From an uncultured Gemmatimonadales bacterium (GTDB lineage Bacteria > Gemmatimonadota > Gemmatimonadetes > Longimicrobiales > Gaopeijiaceae): a stretch of 13,593 nucleotides of DNA. The notes beneath the pieces were generated by a model. That model made no database searches. It had not been told where the DNA came from and worked only from the letters and a program-made list of their open reading frames with translations. Location of the stretch: positions 1-13,593 of the forward strand of contig CALJLC010000263.1 of the NCBI GenBank assembly GCA_937982605.1. The letters are read 5' to 3'. Shown one piece after another: positions 1 through 6,686 of the stretch. How positions within the stretch are numbered: the first letter of the stretch is position 1; each line of letters begins with the position of its first letter. Position numbers and translations under genes: made by a program.

Positions 1-1
1 C

Positions 2-292
2 TGGCTCGGTCAGCGCGGGCGTCCGGCGCCCCTGCTCACGCGCACCCTCCTCTTCCTCGGCGAAGGCTCGGAGGCCGCCCTCTCGATCCTCCCCATCGCG
101 GGAGGCAAGGCGTTTCGGGCCTGGGACAAGGAGACCGGAAACGTCGTGTGGGAGACCGGGCTGGCCGCCGGGACGTCGGGCGCGCCGATGACCTACCTCG
201 CCGCAGGACGGCAGTTCGTCGTCGTCGCCATCGGCGACGCGGAGACGACCGGGCGTCTGGTGGCGCTGGCACTCCCCCGCGGGGGGTCCTGA
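2..292 (+). CDS. PQQ-dependent dehydrogenase, C-terminal fragment (partial at 5' edge)
   Basis: This is the last 96 codons of a gene entering from the left edge; the reading frame starts at base 2 and the TGA is at 290-292. The fragment shows the C-terminal blade of a quinoprotein beta-propeller: a tryptophan-docking-like stretch WDKETGNVVWETGL (about residues 45-58 of the fragment), followed by GAPMTYLAAGRQFVVVAIG. These are hallmarks of PQQ-dependent alcohol/glucose dehydrogenases (family knowledge). Such enzymes act in the periplasm, oxidising alcohols or sugars and passing electrons to the respiratory chain. The substrate cannot be read from this end, and catalytic and PQQ-contact residues lie outside the window. 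The next gene converges on it 48 bases away. The family call is firm; the substrate is unknown. Confidence 0.85.
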   Translation, partial: WLGQRGRPAPLLTRTLLFLGEGSEAALSILPIAGGKAFRAWDKETGNVVWETGLAAGTSGAPMTYLAAGRQFVVVAIGDAETTGRLVALALPRGGS

Positions 293-331
293 GGTCGCTC
301 CGCTCCGCGCGGACGCGGGGCCGACGCCCGA

Positions 332-352
332 GCCGCGGTCTCAGACCGCGGC
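332..352. terminator. Perfect inverted repeat spanning the stop codon of the HD-GYP gene
   Basis: Arms GCCGCGGTC (332-340) and GACCGCGGC (344-352) are perfectly complementary, giving a 9-bp stem with the 3-base loop TCA, which is the stop codon of the minus-strand HD-GYP gene. It lies between two convergent genes and would form in both transcripts, so a bidirectional terminator or 3'-end-stabilising hairpin is likely. There is no T-tract on either side. The structure is seen directly; termination is inferred. Confidence 0.5.
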
Positions 353-1441
353 GCCGATCTCCACGTCGACGAGCGCTTCGGTGACGTCCGGGGTGAACCA
401 GGCGCCGACGTGCTCGCGGAGCACCGACGCCGCCTCCTGAGGCGTGCGCGCGTCGCGGTAGGCCCGCTTCTCGACCAGGCCGGTCCACGCCTCCGCGATC
501 CCCACGATCTGGCCGCCGAGCGTGATCTCTCCCGCGCGCTTGCCGTCGGGGTAGCCCGACCCGTCGAGGCGCTCGTGGTGCTCGCGCACGTAGTCGATCA
601 CGGAGCCGAGGTGTTCCATCGGGCTCAGGATCGAGGCACCCACCGCGGGATGGGCCCGCACGAGCCGCTCCTCCTCGTCCGACAGCCGGGTCGGCTTGTC
701 GAGCAGGCCGTCGGGGATCCCGATCATGCCGATGTCGTGCAGCAGCCCGGCGGTCCAGATCGACTCGACCTGCTCGGCGTTCAGGCCGAGCTTCCGGGCC
801 ACCCCCGCGGAGATCTCGGCCACGGCGGTGCTGTGGCCCCGGAAGTGGGGGCTGCGCGCGTCCATGGCGTTGGCCAGGGAGGTCAGGCTGCCGAGCGTCA
901 CCTCGCGGATGGCGGCGGCGTTGCGCTCGATCGACCCGCGCATCCACTGCACCATGGCACGGTGGTGATGCTGCGCCGCGCGACGGAGGTATCGACCCTG
1001 CACCTCCCGGCCGAGGTCGTCGAGCTTCACCGGCTTGAGCACCACCCGCTCGCCGTCTCCGTCGCCCGGAGCGGGCCGCTGCGAAGCGGAGGAGAGCAGG
1101 ATCACCACAACGTCCGGATCGAGCGCGCGCGCCACCCGGGCGATCGCGCGGCCGGAGGTCCGCGGCATGGCGTCCGCGCAGATGAGCACGTGGGGCGGGT
1201 GGGCCCGGAGATGATCGATCGCGGACTCCCCGTCCCCGAAGGCCCGCACGCGGTGGCCGAGGGTCGTGAAGTACGTCGCGATCCGCTCCCGCGAGCCCGC
1301 CTCTTCGTCGACGACGACGATCTGCACGTCGGGCGGCTCCGGGATCTCGAAGCCGAAGACGAGGTCGCGGAGGTCGCTCACGGACGCGTACGTCTCCGGA
1401 CGGGCCACGCGCGCCGGTGCATCGGAGGAGAATCGGATCAT
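341..1441 (-). CDS. Response-regulator-like HD-GYP domain protein with altered active-site residues
   Basis: A 366-residue protein. Residues about 39-142 resemble a receiver domain: acidic pocket D45/E46, a beta-3 end around C88-A-D-A-M-P93, S117 after ILLS and K136 in LKP. The usual phosphoacceptor position, four residues before the Pro, is A89, with D90 shifted by one, so phosphorylation is uncertain. Residues about 185-345 are an HD-GYP domain: H203, H235-D236 in LLHDIG, H264, H288-H289-E290 and DGSGYP at 293-298. HD-GYP proteins typically hydrolyse cyclic di-GMP. Here the usual HDIGK lysine is M239, and the late conserved AD aspartate is E317 (IAEAW), so activity may be reduced, changed or lost. 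The ATG at 1441 begins MIRF; no clear ribosome site precedes it. The gene diverges from the cytochrome gene. The domain call is firm; catalysis is not. Confidence 0.88.
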   Translation of the reverse strand: MIRFSSDAPARVARPETYASVSDLRDLVFGFEIPEPPDVQIVVVDEEAGSRERIATYFTTLGHRVRAFGDGESAIDHLRAHPPHVLICADAMPRTSGRAIARVARALDPDVVVILLSSASQRPAPGDGDGERVVLKPVKLDDLGREVQGRYLRRAAQHHHRAMVQWMRGSIERNAAAIREVTLGSLTSLANAMDARSPHFRGHSTAVAEISAGVARKLGLNAEQVESIWTAGLLHDIGMIGIPDGLLDKPTRLSDEEERLVRAHPAVGASILSPMEHLGSVIDYVREHHERLDGSGYPDGKRAGEITLGGQIVGIAEAWTGLVEKRAYRDARTPQEAASVLREHVGAWFTPDVTEALVDVEIGAAV

Positions 1442-1621
1442 CGATCACTCGGAAGGAGGGGGGTCTGCCTCGAAGTATCGGCGCCGCTCCCACCGTGCTG
1501 AAACGCCCGCGCCGGGCCCCTCGCCAGCCGGAGGAACGGGCGCTACCATGGCGCCTCCCGACCCGCCCGTGGACGTCCGTCCGGAGTCCACGCAGCCTGC
1601 GACCCTCGAGAGGAGTAACCC
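1442..1621. promoter_or_regulatory. Divergent intergenic region between HD-GYP and cytochrome c' genes
   Basis: These 180 bases separate two divergently transcribed genes and must hold the start signals for both. On the plus strand a good ribosome site, GAGAGGAG (1608-1615), sits 6 bases before the GTG of the cytochrome gene. I see no convincing -35/-10 pair or sigma-54 element on either strand, so exact promoters are not called. Confidence 0.4.
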
Positions 1622-2080
1622 GTGAAGCAGCTGACCCGGACCCTCGCCGCCGCGCTCGCCCTCTTCCTCGCCGGCGCGTTCGTCGGACCCCAGGTCGCGT
1701 CGGCACAGGAGTCGGTCATCGACTACCGGAAGTCCCTCATGAACGCCTTCCGGACACACATGGGCGGGGTGTCGGCCGCGCTGTCGGACGCGGCTCCGGT
1801 CGGCCACGCCGAGCACCACGCGGTGGCGTTCGAACGGATGGCACAGGCGCTGGCCAACGTCTTCCCCGAGGGCTCGATGGGAGAGAACTCGAGGGCGCTC
1901 CCGGCCATTTGGCAGAACCGCGACGACTTCCTGAACAAGGTCACCGCCATCCAGAGCGCGACCGCCCGGCTCGTGACGGCCTCTCGCAGCGGCGACGCCG
2001 AGCAGATCGGCACGGCGCTGCAAGCGGTGCGCGGCACGTGCGCGGGTTGCCACAACCCGTACCGCGGCCCCGCGAACTGA
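1622..2080 (+). CDS. Cytochrome c'-family secreted haem protein
   Basis: A 152-residue protein starting at a GTG with the ribosome site GAGAGGAG 6 bases upstream. A signal peptide (about 1-28, ending ASA before QE) exports it to the periplasm. The mature part, about 124 residues, is all-helical and close to the usual cytochrome c' length (about 125-135). It ends with the haem c motif CAGCH (C140, C143, proximal H144), which in this family sits in the fourth helix near the C-terminus. The first helix (IDYRKSLMNAFRTHMGG) and the later IWQNRDDF segment also match the family. Cytochromes c' are four-helix-bundle haem proteins that bind NO or CO or carry electrons. No partner oxidase or reductase is adjacent; whether it serves the PQQ dehydrogenase at the left edge is speculation. 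The 3' end converges with the cyclase gene across a strong hairpin. Confidence 0.85.
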   Translation: MKQLTRTLAAALALFLAGAFVGPQVASAQESVIDYRKSLMNAFRTHMGGVSAALSDAAPVGHAEHHAVAFERMAQALANVFPEGSMGENSRALPAIWQNRDDFLNKVTAIQSATARLVTASRSGDAEQIGTALQAVRGTCAGCHNPYRGPAN

Positions 2081-2092
2081 AGACACCCCCGA

Positions 2093-2119
2093 CGGCCGGC
2101 CCGCCCGGAGGGCCGGCCG
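2093..2119. terminator. Bidirectional hairpin between cytochrome c' and cyclase genes
   Basis: Arms CGGCCGGCCC (2093-2102) and GGGCCGGCCG (2110-2119) pair perfectly over 10 bp around a 7-base loop. It lies 13 bases after one stop codon and 16 bases before the other in a convergent pair, so it probably ends both transcripts. No T-run follows on either strand. Confidence 0.6.
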
Positions 2120-2134
2120 CTCGGTTACCCGCCC

Positions 2135-2953
2135 TCAGCCGCCGGCGTCGGGGACTATGGCCACGATCCGGAGCGGGCCCCCGCTCCCCCCCTCGATCTT
2201 CATCGGTAGGGCCACGACGAAGGCACCCCGCTCGGGGAGCGCCTCGAGTCCGGCGACGTTCTCGAATCCGGGGACGTCCGCGGAGTAGAGCGCCACGTGG
2301 GCGGCGAAGTCGGACGACTGCCCGTAGTCGATGCTGGGCGTGTCGATTCCGACGGCGGCCACGACCCGTTCGGCCACGAGCCACGCGGCGGCCTCCGGGG
2401 CGAGACCGGGGAAGTGCAGCTCTGGGACGGCGTCGGGCCCGGTCCGGTCGGTGCCCAGGTAGGCGGCGCGATCCGTCCACCGGGCACCCCAACCCGTGCG
2501 CAGGAGCACGATCGCGCCTTCGGGGATCCCCCCGTGACGGCTCTCCCATCCCTCCAGGTCCGCCACGGTGACGCGGTAGTCCGGGTGGGCGCGCGTCGAC
2601 ACGTCGACCACCGCCGCCGGCCCGATCAGGGACGAAAGGGGGATTCGATCCGTCGTGAGTCGCCCCTCGGCGAAGTGGATCGGCGCGTCGAGGTGCGTGC
2701 CGCCGTGCTCCGCGGTCGCCAGGTCGTACGACGCGTAGAACCAGCCCCCCTCGGTGCGTCCGTACGCCAGCTCGTTCAGGCGGAAGCCCGCGGTGTCCGT
2801 CGGCCAGTAGATCGTCGAGGGGCCGTAGCCGTGCGTCAGGTCGACCCACCGCCCGGCCGTGCCGTCGAAGACGCCCGTGAAGTCGGGCGGCGCCGGCGCC
2901 GTGCACCCGCTCGCGACGGTCAGGGCGAGGAGGATGCGGAGGCCCTGGCTCAC
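2135..2953 (-). CDS. Cyclase-family protein (kynurenine formamidase-like), probable lipoprotein
   Basis: A 272-residue protein of the cyclase family (PF04199 type), metal-dependent hydrolases that include bacterial kynurenine formamidase. The family motif is intact: H83-GGT-H87-L-D89-AP-I-H93, matching HxGTHxDxPxH, with a later acidic residue E231 in the usual GFEN context. The GTG at 2953 is chosen because it gives an N-terminus of hydrophobic residues 6-15 followed by C17 (VASGC), an acceptable though imperfect lipobox. Its first bases also overlap the stop of the upstream gene as GTGA, a sign of translational coupling. An ATG further upstream would add an arginine-rich extension read from the neighbour's coding DNA. 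The substrate is unknown; no other tryptophan-degradation gene is nearby. Export suggests a periplasmic or membrane-surface role. Confidence 0.85.
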   Translation of the reverse strand: MSQGLRILLALTVASGCTAPAPPDFTGVFDGTAGRWVDLTHGYGPSTIYWPTDTAGFRLNELAYGRTEGGWFYASYDLATAEHGGTHLDAPIHFAEGRLTTDRIPLSSLIGPAAVVDVSTRAHPDYRVTVADLEGWESRHGGIPEGAIVLLRTGWGARWTDRAAYLGTDRTGPDAVPELHFPGLAPEAAAWLVAERVVAAVGIDTPSIDYGQSSDFAAHVALYSADVPGFENVAGLEALPERGAFVVALPMKIEGGSGGPLRIVAIVPDAGG

Positions 2954-3231
2954 GACCGGCCCCGCGGCTCGCCGCCTTCCCCCTCCGCGGTCGAGCTCTC
3001 GGCCAGGCGCTCGAGCGTCTGGTTCATCATGTGGCGGAGCTTCTCCTCCACGGCGCGCGCCTTCGCCTTCGCCTTGGCCGGCTCGAGCTGTCCGACCGCG
3101 ACCATGTGGCACGTCGTGTAGAACTCCCGGATGAGCGACAGCAGCTCGAGGATCTGCCTGCGCAGGACGGGATCGCTACGTCGCTCCTCCCCGTTCGGTG
3201 GCAACGGCCTCTCGGCCGACTCGTTCGTCAC
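2950..3231 (-). CDS. Small helical protein of unknown function, coupled to the cyclase gene
   Basis: A 93-residue protein that I do not recognise. The GTG at 3231 is preferred because GGAG lies 8 bases upstream (3243-3240); an in-frame GTG at 3240 would add three residues. Residues about 18-80 are predicted by eye to form two or three amphipathic helices, with a lysine/alanine-rich stretch (EPAKAKAKARAVEEKL, 50-65) resembling a helical hairpin or coiled coil. One cysteine-histidine pair (C41, H42) is present. There is no signal peptide, so it should be cytoplasmic. The C-terminal tail is Gly/Glu-rich and disordered. Its TGA overlaps the GTG of the cyclase-family lipoprotein, so the two are translated together. 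A longer reading frame upstream runs into the divergent region and looks non-coding. Confidence 0.6.
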   Translation of the reverse strand: MTNESAERPLPPNGEERRSDPVLRRQILELLSLIREFYTTCHMVAVGQLEPAKAKAKARAVEEKLRHMMNQTLERLAESSTAEGEGGEPRGRS

Positions 3232-3240
3232 CTGGCTCAC

Positions 3241-3390
3241 TCCGGATGGTCTCGAGGGCAGCGGCGGAAGGTAGCGAGGGAGCGCCCGGCCGCCACGTCC
3301 CCGCGGGCCGTCCTCGCGGCTCCGTGGTCCCTCCGGCGCCGGAACCTCGCCTCCCGGGGTGAAGGACCCGCAACGGCAACGGAGGACGAT
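3241..3390. promoter_or_regulatory. Divergent intergenic region between small helical gene and BIG2 lipoprotein gene
   Basis: About 150 bases upstream of two divergent transcription units. The only firm signal is GGAGGA (3381-3386) ahead of the plus-strand lipoprotein gene. No recognisable promoter box pair or operator is visible. Confidence 0.35.
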
Positions 3391-4053
3391 ATGATGCGAC
3401 CCCACACCCCCTCTTCGCTTCCAAGCACCCGGCCCGACGGCCGACCATGGAGGAGCCTCGGGTTCGTCCTGGGGCTCGCCGCGGTGGCGGTCGGATGCGG
3501 CAACGACGCCGATCCGACGCAACCGCCGGCCACGGCCTCCGTGACCGTGTCGTCACCGATCGGGTCGCGCATCGCGGCCAACCGATCGGTGCAGCTCTCC
3601 GCCGTGGCGGAGGACGCGAGCGGCAACGCGCTCTCCGGTCGCTCGTGGACGTGGAGCTCCTCGGCGCCGTCGATCGCCGGCGTCGACGACTCGGGCACGC
3701 TCCAGGCGCTCGGCGCCGGATTCACGACCGTCTCGGCCACCGCCGACGGCGTGTCCGGCCAGCTCGCGATGGAGGTCGTGGCGGTGAACCTCGACGCCAT
3801 CTCGGCGCTGCTGGACGATCCGTGGACCGGAGCGATCGTCTCGGCGCTCACCGATCCGGCGGAAGCGACGGTCCAGGCGGCGCTCGCCGAGTGCGATGCG
3901 GCGCTCGGCGTCGGTGACGTCGACGCGCTCGAAGCCTGCCTCGACGCCGCCGCGGTCGCCACGTCCGGCGACCCGACCGACCAGGTGCTGCTCGCGTTCG
4001 TCGGCCTGATCGCGAACCGCTCGCAGCAGCACGTCCAACTCCAGATCCTCTGA
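3391..4053 (+). CDS. BIG2-domain lipoprotein of unknown function
   Basis: A 220-residue protein. Two ATGs lie in tandem at 3391 and 3394; GGAGGA at 3381-3386 is spaced 4 or 7 bases from them, so the second may be the true start. A signal peptide with hydrophobic residues about 23-34 ends in a lipobox (AVGC, lipidated C36). Residues about 48-132 form a bacterial Ig-like group 2 (BIG2) domain: ATASVTVSSP, the WTWSSSAPSIAGVDDSG core and FTTVSATADGVSG are typical. Residues 133-220 are helical and acidic, contain a cysteine pair (C168, C183) that could form a disulfide, and match nothing I recognise. BIG2 domains are common in surface adhesion and structural proteins. Only 14 bases separate it from the fibre-like gene, so the two form an operon; it may anchor or assemble that protein at the cell surface (inference). 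Confidence 0.8.
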   Translation: MMRPHTPSSLPSTRPDGRPWRSLGFVLGLAAVAVGCGNDADPTQPPATASVTVSSPIGSRIAANRSVQLSAVAEDASGNALSGRSWTWSSSAPSIAGVDDSGTLQALGAGFTTVSATADGVSGQLAMEVVAVNLDAISALLDDPWTGAIVSALTDPAEATVQAALAECDAALGVGDVDALEACLDAAAVATSGDPTDQVLLAFVGLIANRSQQHVQLQIL

Positions 4054-4067
4054 GGGAGGACCCGATC

Positions 4068-5324
4068 ATGACGAAGAAGAACTCGACACTCGCGGCGTTC
4101 GCGCTCGCGCTGACCGTCTCGATCCCGTCCGGCGCCGAGGCCCGCCAGAGCTTCGCGGCGTGCTACGTGCCCGAAGTCGGGGCGATGTACCTGATCCAGC
4201 GCGACGGGCTGCCGTCCGCGTGCATGGGCAACGACCACGTTCAGGTGTCGTGGAACGACAGCGTGCCGGGGGCGTTGAGCCACGGCGCGCTCGAGGGGCT
4301 GACGGCCGACGATCACCCCCTGTACCTCCTCGTGGACGGCGTGCGAAACGCGGAGAACGGCTTCGCGGTGACCGGCACCTTCGGGGGTGGCGGGGCCATT
4401 CCCGTGGAGGGTGCCGGCGCGCGCGTCCTGTGGTACCCGGAGAAGGCCGCCTTCCGCGCCGGTTCCGTCGACGCCGAGCAGTGGGATGCGGCGAACATCG
4501 GCGACTACTCGGTGGCCCTCGGCCTCGACGTACAAGCCTCGGCCACCTACACCGTGGCGCTCGGTCGGGAGGCGATCGCCGAGACCTTCGGCTCGGTGGC
4601 CATCGGCAACCTGGTCACGGCCTCCGGAAACAACACGCTCGCCACCAACGTGGGCACGCGCGCCGAAGGCAACGCGAGCACCGCCATGGGCCACACGACC
4701 GTCGCATCCGGATTCGGCAGCCTCTCTGCGGGCGAGCAGACCAGCGCGGAGGGCCGCAATGCGGTCTCGGTCGGGAGGGAGACGATCGCTCAGCCCACCA
4801 ACTCGCTCGCGCTGGGGCGCTGGAACAGCGGGACCGGCAGCACGACGGCGTGGATCGACACCGATCCGCTCCTCATGGCCGGGAACGGGGACAGCGACGC
4901 CAGCCGCTCGAACGCGATGACGTTGTACAAGAACGGGAATCTCACGATCGCCGGCACGCTCACCGAGAGCTCGGACGTGCGCCTGAAGGAAGGCGTCGAG
5001 GCGCTGGGGCCGGTGCTCGCCGCGCTGAACGCGATCGAGCCCGTGCGCTACCGGTTCCGCGAAGGGACGGGCCACCCCTCGGACGACCAGATCGGCCTGA
5101 TCGCTCAGGAGGTCGAGGCGGCCTTCCCCGAGCTGGTGACCCGGGACGCGGAGGGGTATCTCAGCGTCGCGTACCCCAAGCTCTCGGCCGTCCTGCTCGG
5201 CGGACTCCAGGAGCAGCAGGTCGAGATCGAGCGTCAGCGCGAGGAGATCGCCGCGCTCTCCGACCGCATCGACCGACTCACCCGCGCGCTCGACGCGCTC
5301 GTGGAGCTGCGACCCTCGAGCTGA
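4068..5324 (+). CDS. Secreted fibre-like protein: YadA-type head repeats with self-cleaving S74 chaperone
   Basis: A 418-residue protein starting at an ATG with GGGAGGA 7 bases upstream. It has a signal peptide (about 1-25, ending AEA). Residues 72-91 carry the HGxLxGLxxDDHPxYLxxDG element common before phage-tail and adhesin fibres. Residues about 145-256 are about eight YadA-like head repeats of roughly 14 residues (YSVALG, YTVALG, GSVAIG, STAMG, NSLALG), which normally build a trimeric beta-roll. Residues 302-380 are an S74 intramolecular chaperone with the SDxRxK motif; the catalytic S302 and K307 are intact, so cleavage before S302 is expected. Residues 378-414 form a coiled coil that would leave with the chaperone. 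A C-terminal YadA outer-membrane anchor is absent, so attachment to the cell must differ from classical trimeric autotransporters. It is probably co-transcribed with the BIG2 lipoprotein. Confidence 0.85.
   Translation: MTKKNSTLAAFALALTVSIPSGAEARQSFAACYVPEVGAMYLIQRDGLPSACMGNDHVQVSWNDSVPGALSHGALEGLTADDHPLYLLVDGVRNAENGFAVTGTFGGGGAIPVEGAGARVLWYPEKAAFRAGSVDAEQWDAANIGDYSVALGLDVQASATYTVALGREAIAETFGSVAIGNLVTASGNNTLATNVGTRAEGNASTAMGHTTVASGFGSLSAGEQTSAEGRNAVSVGRETIAQPTNSLALGRWNSGTGSTTAWIDTDPLLMAGNGDSDASRSNAMTLYKNGNLTIAGTLTESSDVRLKEGVEALGPVLAALNAIEPVRYRFREGTGHPSDDQIGLIAQEVEAAFPELVTRDAEGYLSVAYPKLSAVLLGGLQEQQVEIERQREEIAALSDRIDRLTRALDALVELRPSS
4500..4835 (+). repeat. Coding region of about eight degenerate YadA head repeats
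   Basis: The protein-level repeats occupy residues 145-256 of the fibre-like protein with a period near 14 residues, each carrying a small-hydrophobic core such as SVALG or STAMG. At the DNA level they are diverged, so recent tandem duplication is not evident. Confidence 0.6.
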
Positions 5325-5360
5325 GCCACGAGCGTCGAGCCACGTCGCAGGCTCGCGGAC

Positions 5361-5390
5361 GGCGGGCCGTCACTCCGGTGGCGGCCCGCC
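5361..5390. terminator. Bidirectional hairpin between fibre-like gene and kbl
   Basis: Arms GGCGGGCCG (5361-5369) and CGGCCCGCC (5382-5390) are perfectly complementary. Inside them a T-G wobble and CAC/GTG (5371-5373 with 5378-5380) extend the stem to about 13 bp, closed by the tetraloop TCCG. It sits between the converging stops at 5324 and 5402. No T-tract is present. Confidence 0.65.
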
Positions 5391-5401
5391 CCCGTCGGAG
5401 C

Positions 5402-6628
5402 TCAGCCGTCGAAGGCCTCCAGGACGCCGAGCGCGTAGTCGATGTCGGCCTCGGTGTGGTCCGCGTTGACCTGCGCCCGAATCTCCTCGTCTCCCCGCGG
5501 CACGACCGGGTAGGCCAGACCCGTGACCAGCACGCCGTGTTCGTAGAGGTGGCGAACCATGGCGTGGGTCCTCGCGGTGTCACGGATCATCAGCGGGACG
5601 ACCGGATGCTCGCCGGGGATCGTCTCGATCCCGATTCGGCCGAGTCCATCCTCGAAGCGCTTCGTGAGGCCCCGGAGCCGCTCGAGGAGCCGGACCCCCT
5701 CCGGGCTGTTCACGATCCGCAACGACGCGCGTGCCGCCTCCGCCTCACCGACCGTGATCGGGTTGGAGTAGATGTACATCATCGACGACTCGCGCAGGAA
5801 GCGGATGGTGGCGTCGTTGGCGACGACGTAACCGCCGTTCACGCCGAATGCCTTCCCGAGCGTGCCGACGAGCACGTCGGCGGGCCCGGACGCGGTGTGC
5901 TCCTCGACCCCGCGGCCCGTCCGCCCGAAGGCGCCCACCCCGTGCGAGTCGTCGACGACGCTCACCGCGTTCTCCTCGTACCCGTCATCGTGCTTCGCGC
6001 ACAGCGCGAGCACCTCGTCGAGCGGCGCGTGGTCGCCCCGCATCGAGAAGATCCCGTCGGTGACGACGAGCGCGCGCTTCGCCTTGCCCTTCCACTCCTC
6101 CAGCGCGGCATCGAGCTGAGCCATGTCGTTGTGCGCGTAGATCGCCTTGCCGGCCGGCCGGGACAGGCGCATGGCGTTGATGATGCAGTTGTGGTTGAGC
6201 TCGTCGGAGATCAGCACGGTCTCGGGGGTCACCAGCGGCGTGATCGTCGAGACGACCGTGGCGTACGCCGACGAGAAGATCATCCCGGCCTCGCGTCCGT
6301 GGAACGCGGCGAGCTCCCGCTCCAGCGCCACGTGCGCGGCGTAGCTCCCCGAGATGAAGCGGACCGCGCCCGGCCCGGCGCCGAACGCCGCGGTCGCCTT
6401 CTCCTCGGCCTCCATGACCTCCGGCCGCAGGCCCATCCCCAGGTAGGAGTTCGAGTTCATGCGGATGAACTCCTTGTCTCCCTCCCCCTCGAGCAGGAAC
6501 CGCGGGCCCCGGTCTCCCTCCGCTCGGCGCACGCCGACGACGACGGTCTCCGCTCCCTTGGCGGTTCCGGCCTCCTCGAGCGCGGCGACGTGATCGTGCA
6601 GGACGGTGGTCAGGCGGTCCATCGGCAT
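5402..6628 (-). CDS. kbl: 2-amino-3-ketobutyrate CoA ligase (glycine C-acetyltransferase)
   Basis: A 408-residue PLP enzyme of the alpha-oxoamine synthase family, slightly longer than the roughly 400-residue norm. Visible motifs are NSNSYLGMG (58-66), SDELNHN with H147, the PLP-ring site VVDDSHGVGAFG (D226, H229), the Schiff-base lysine K259 in GTLGKAFG, and R384 near the C-terminus before the NADHTEADID segment. It splits 2-amino-3-ketobutyrate with CoA into glycine and acetyl-CoA in the cytoplasm. Close relatives make 8-amino-7-oxononanoate or 5-aminolevulinate, and sequence motifs alone do not exclude these. The threonine dehydrogenase gene just upstream in the same operon (58-base gap) makes the kbl assignment strong. 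The ATG at 6628 has AAGGA 10 bases upstream, with another ATG two codons inside. Confidence 0.92.
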   Translation of the reverse strand: MPMDRLTTVLHDHVAALEEAGTAKGAETVVVGVRRAEGDRGPRFLLEGEGDKEFIRMNSNSYLGMGLRPEVMEAEEKATAAFGAGPGAVRFISGSYAAHVALERELAAFHGREAGMIFSSAYATVVSTITPLVTPETVLISDELNHNCIINAMRLSRPAGKAIYAHNDMAQLDAALEEWKGKAKRALVVTDGIFSMRGDHAPLDEVLALCAKHDDGYEENAVSVVDDSHGVGAFGRTGRGVEEHTASGPADVLVGTLGKAFGVNGGYVVANDATIRFLRESSMMYIYSNPITVGEAEAARASLRIVNSPEGVRLLERLRGLTKRFEDGLGRIGIETIPGEHPVVPLMIRDTARTHAMVRHLYEHGVLVTGLAYPVVPRGDEEIRAQVNADHTEADIDYALGVLEAFDG

Positions 6629-6661
6629 GGGTGACGTTCCTTCGGTTTCGTTTCGTGGGGA

Positions 6662-6680
6662 GGACCGCCCGAGGGCGGCC
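6662..6680 (-). other. Intercistronic hairpin between threonine dehydrogenase gene and kbl
   Basis: GG-A-CCGCCC and GGGCGG-CC (6662-6670 with 6673-6680) can fold into a GC stem with a one-base bulge and a very short loop, 7 bases past the dehydrogenase stop. It has no T-tract, so it may stabilise the upstream message or reduce read-through into kbl rather than end transcription. Confidence 0.35.
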
Positions 6681-6686
6681 CCGGAG

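Noticed and set aside
36..1706. A 556-codon minus-strand open frame overlapping the HD-GYP gene
   Set aside because: Its translation is a low-complexity Arg/Gly/Pro-rich product, typical of an off-frame reading of GC-rich DNA, and the HD-GYP frame in the same DNA has clear domains.
1838..1855. TGGCAC element inside the cytochrome c' gene as a second sigma-54 site
   Set aside because: The -12 GC is missing at the required spacing and the site is inside coding sequence.
3237..5075. A 612-codon minus-strand open frame opposite the BIG2 and fibre genes
   Set aside because: It covers two well-supported plus-strand genes, and its composition is that of a GC-rich shadow frame.
4160..6634. An 824-codon plus-strand open frame crossing the fibre gene and antisense to kbl
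   Set aside because: It runs through a strong convergent hairpin and two real genes on opposite strands; its product is Arg-rich without motifs.
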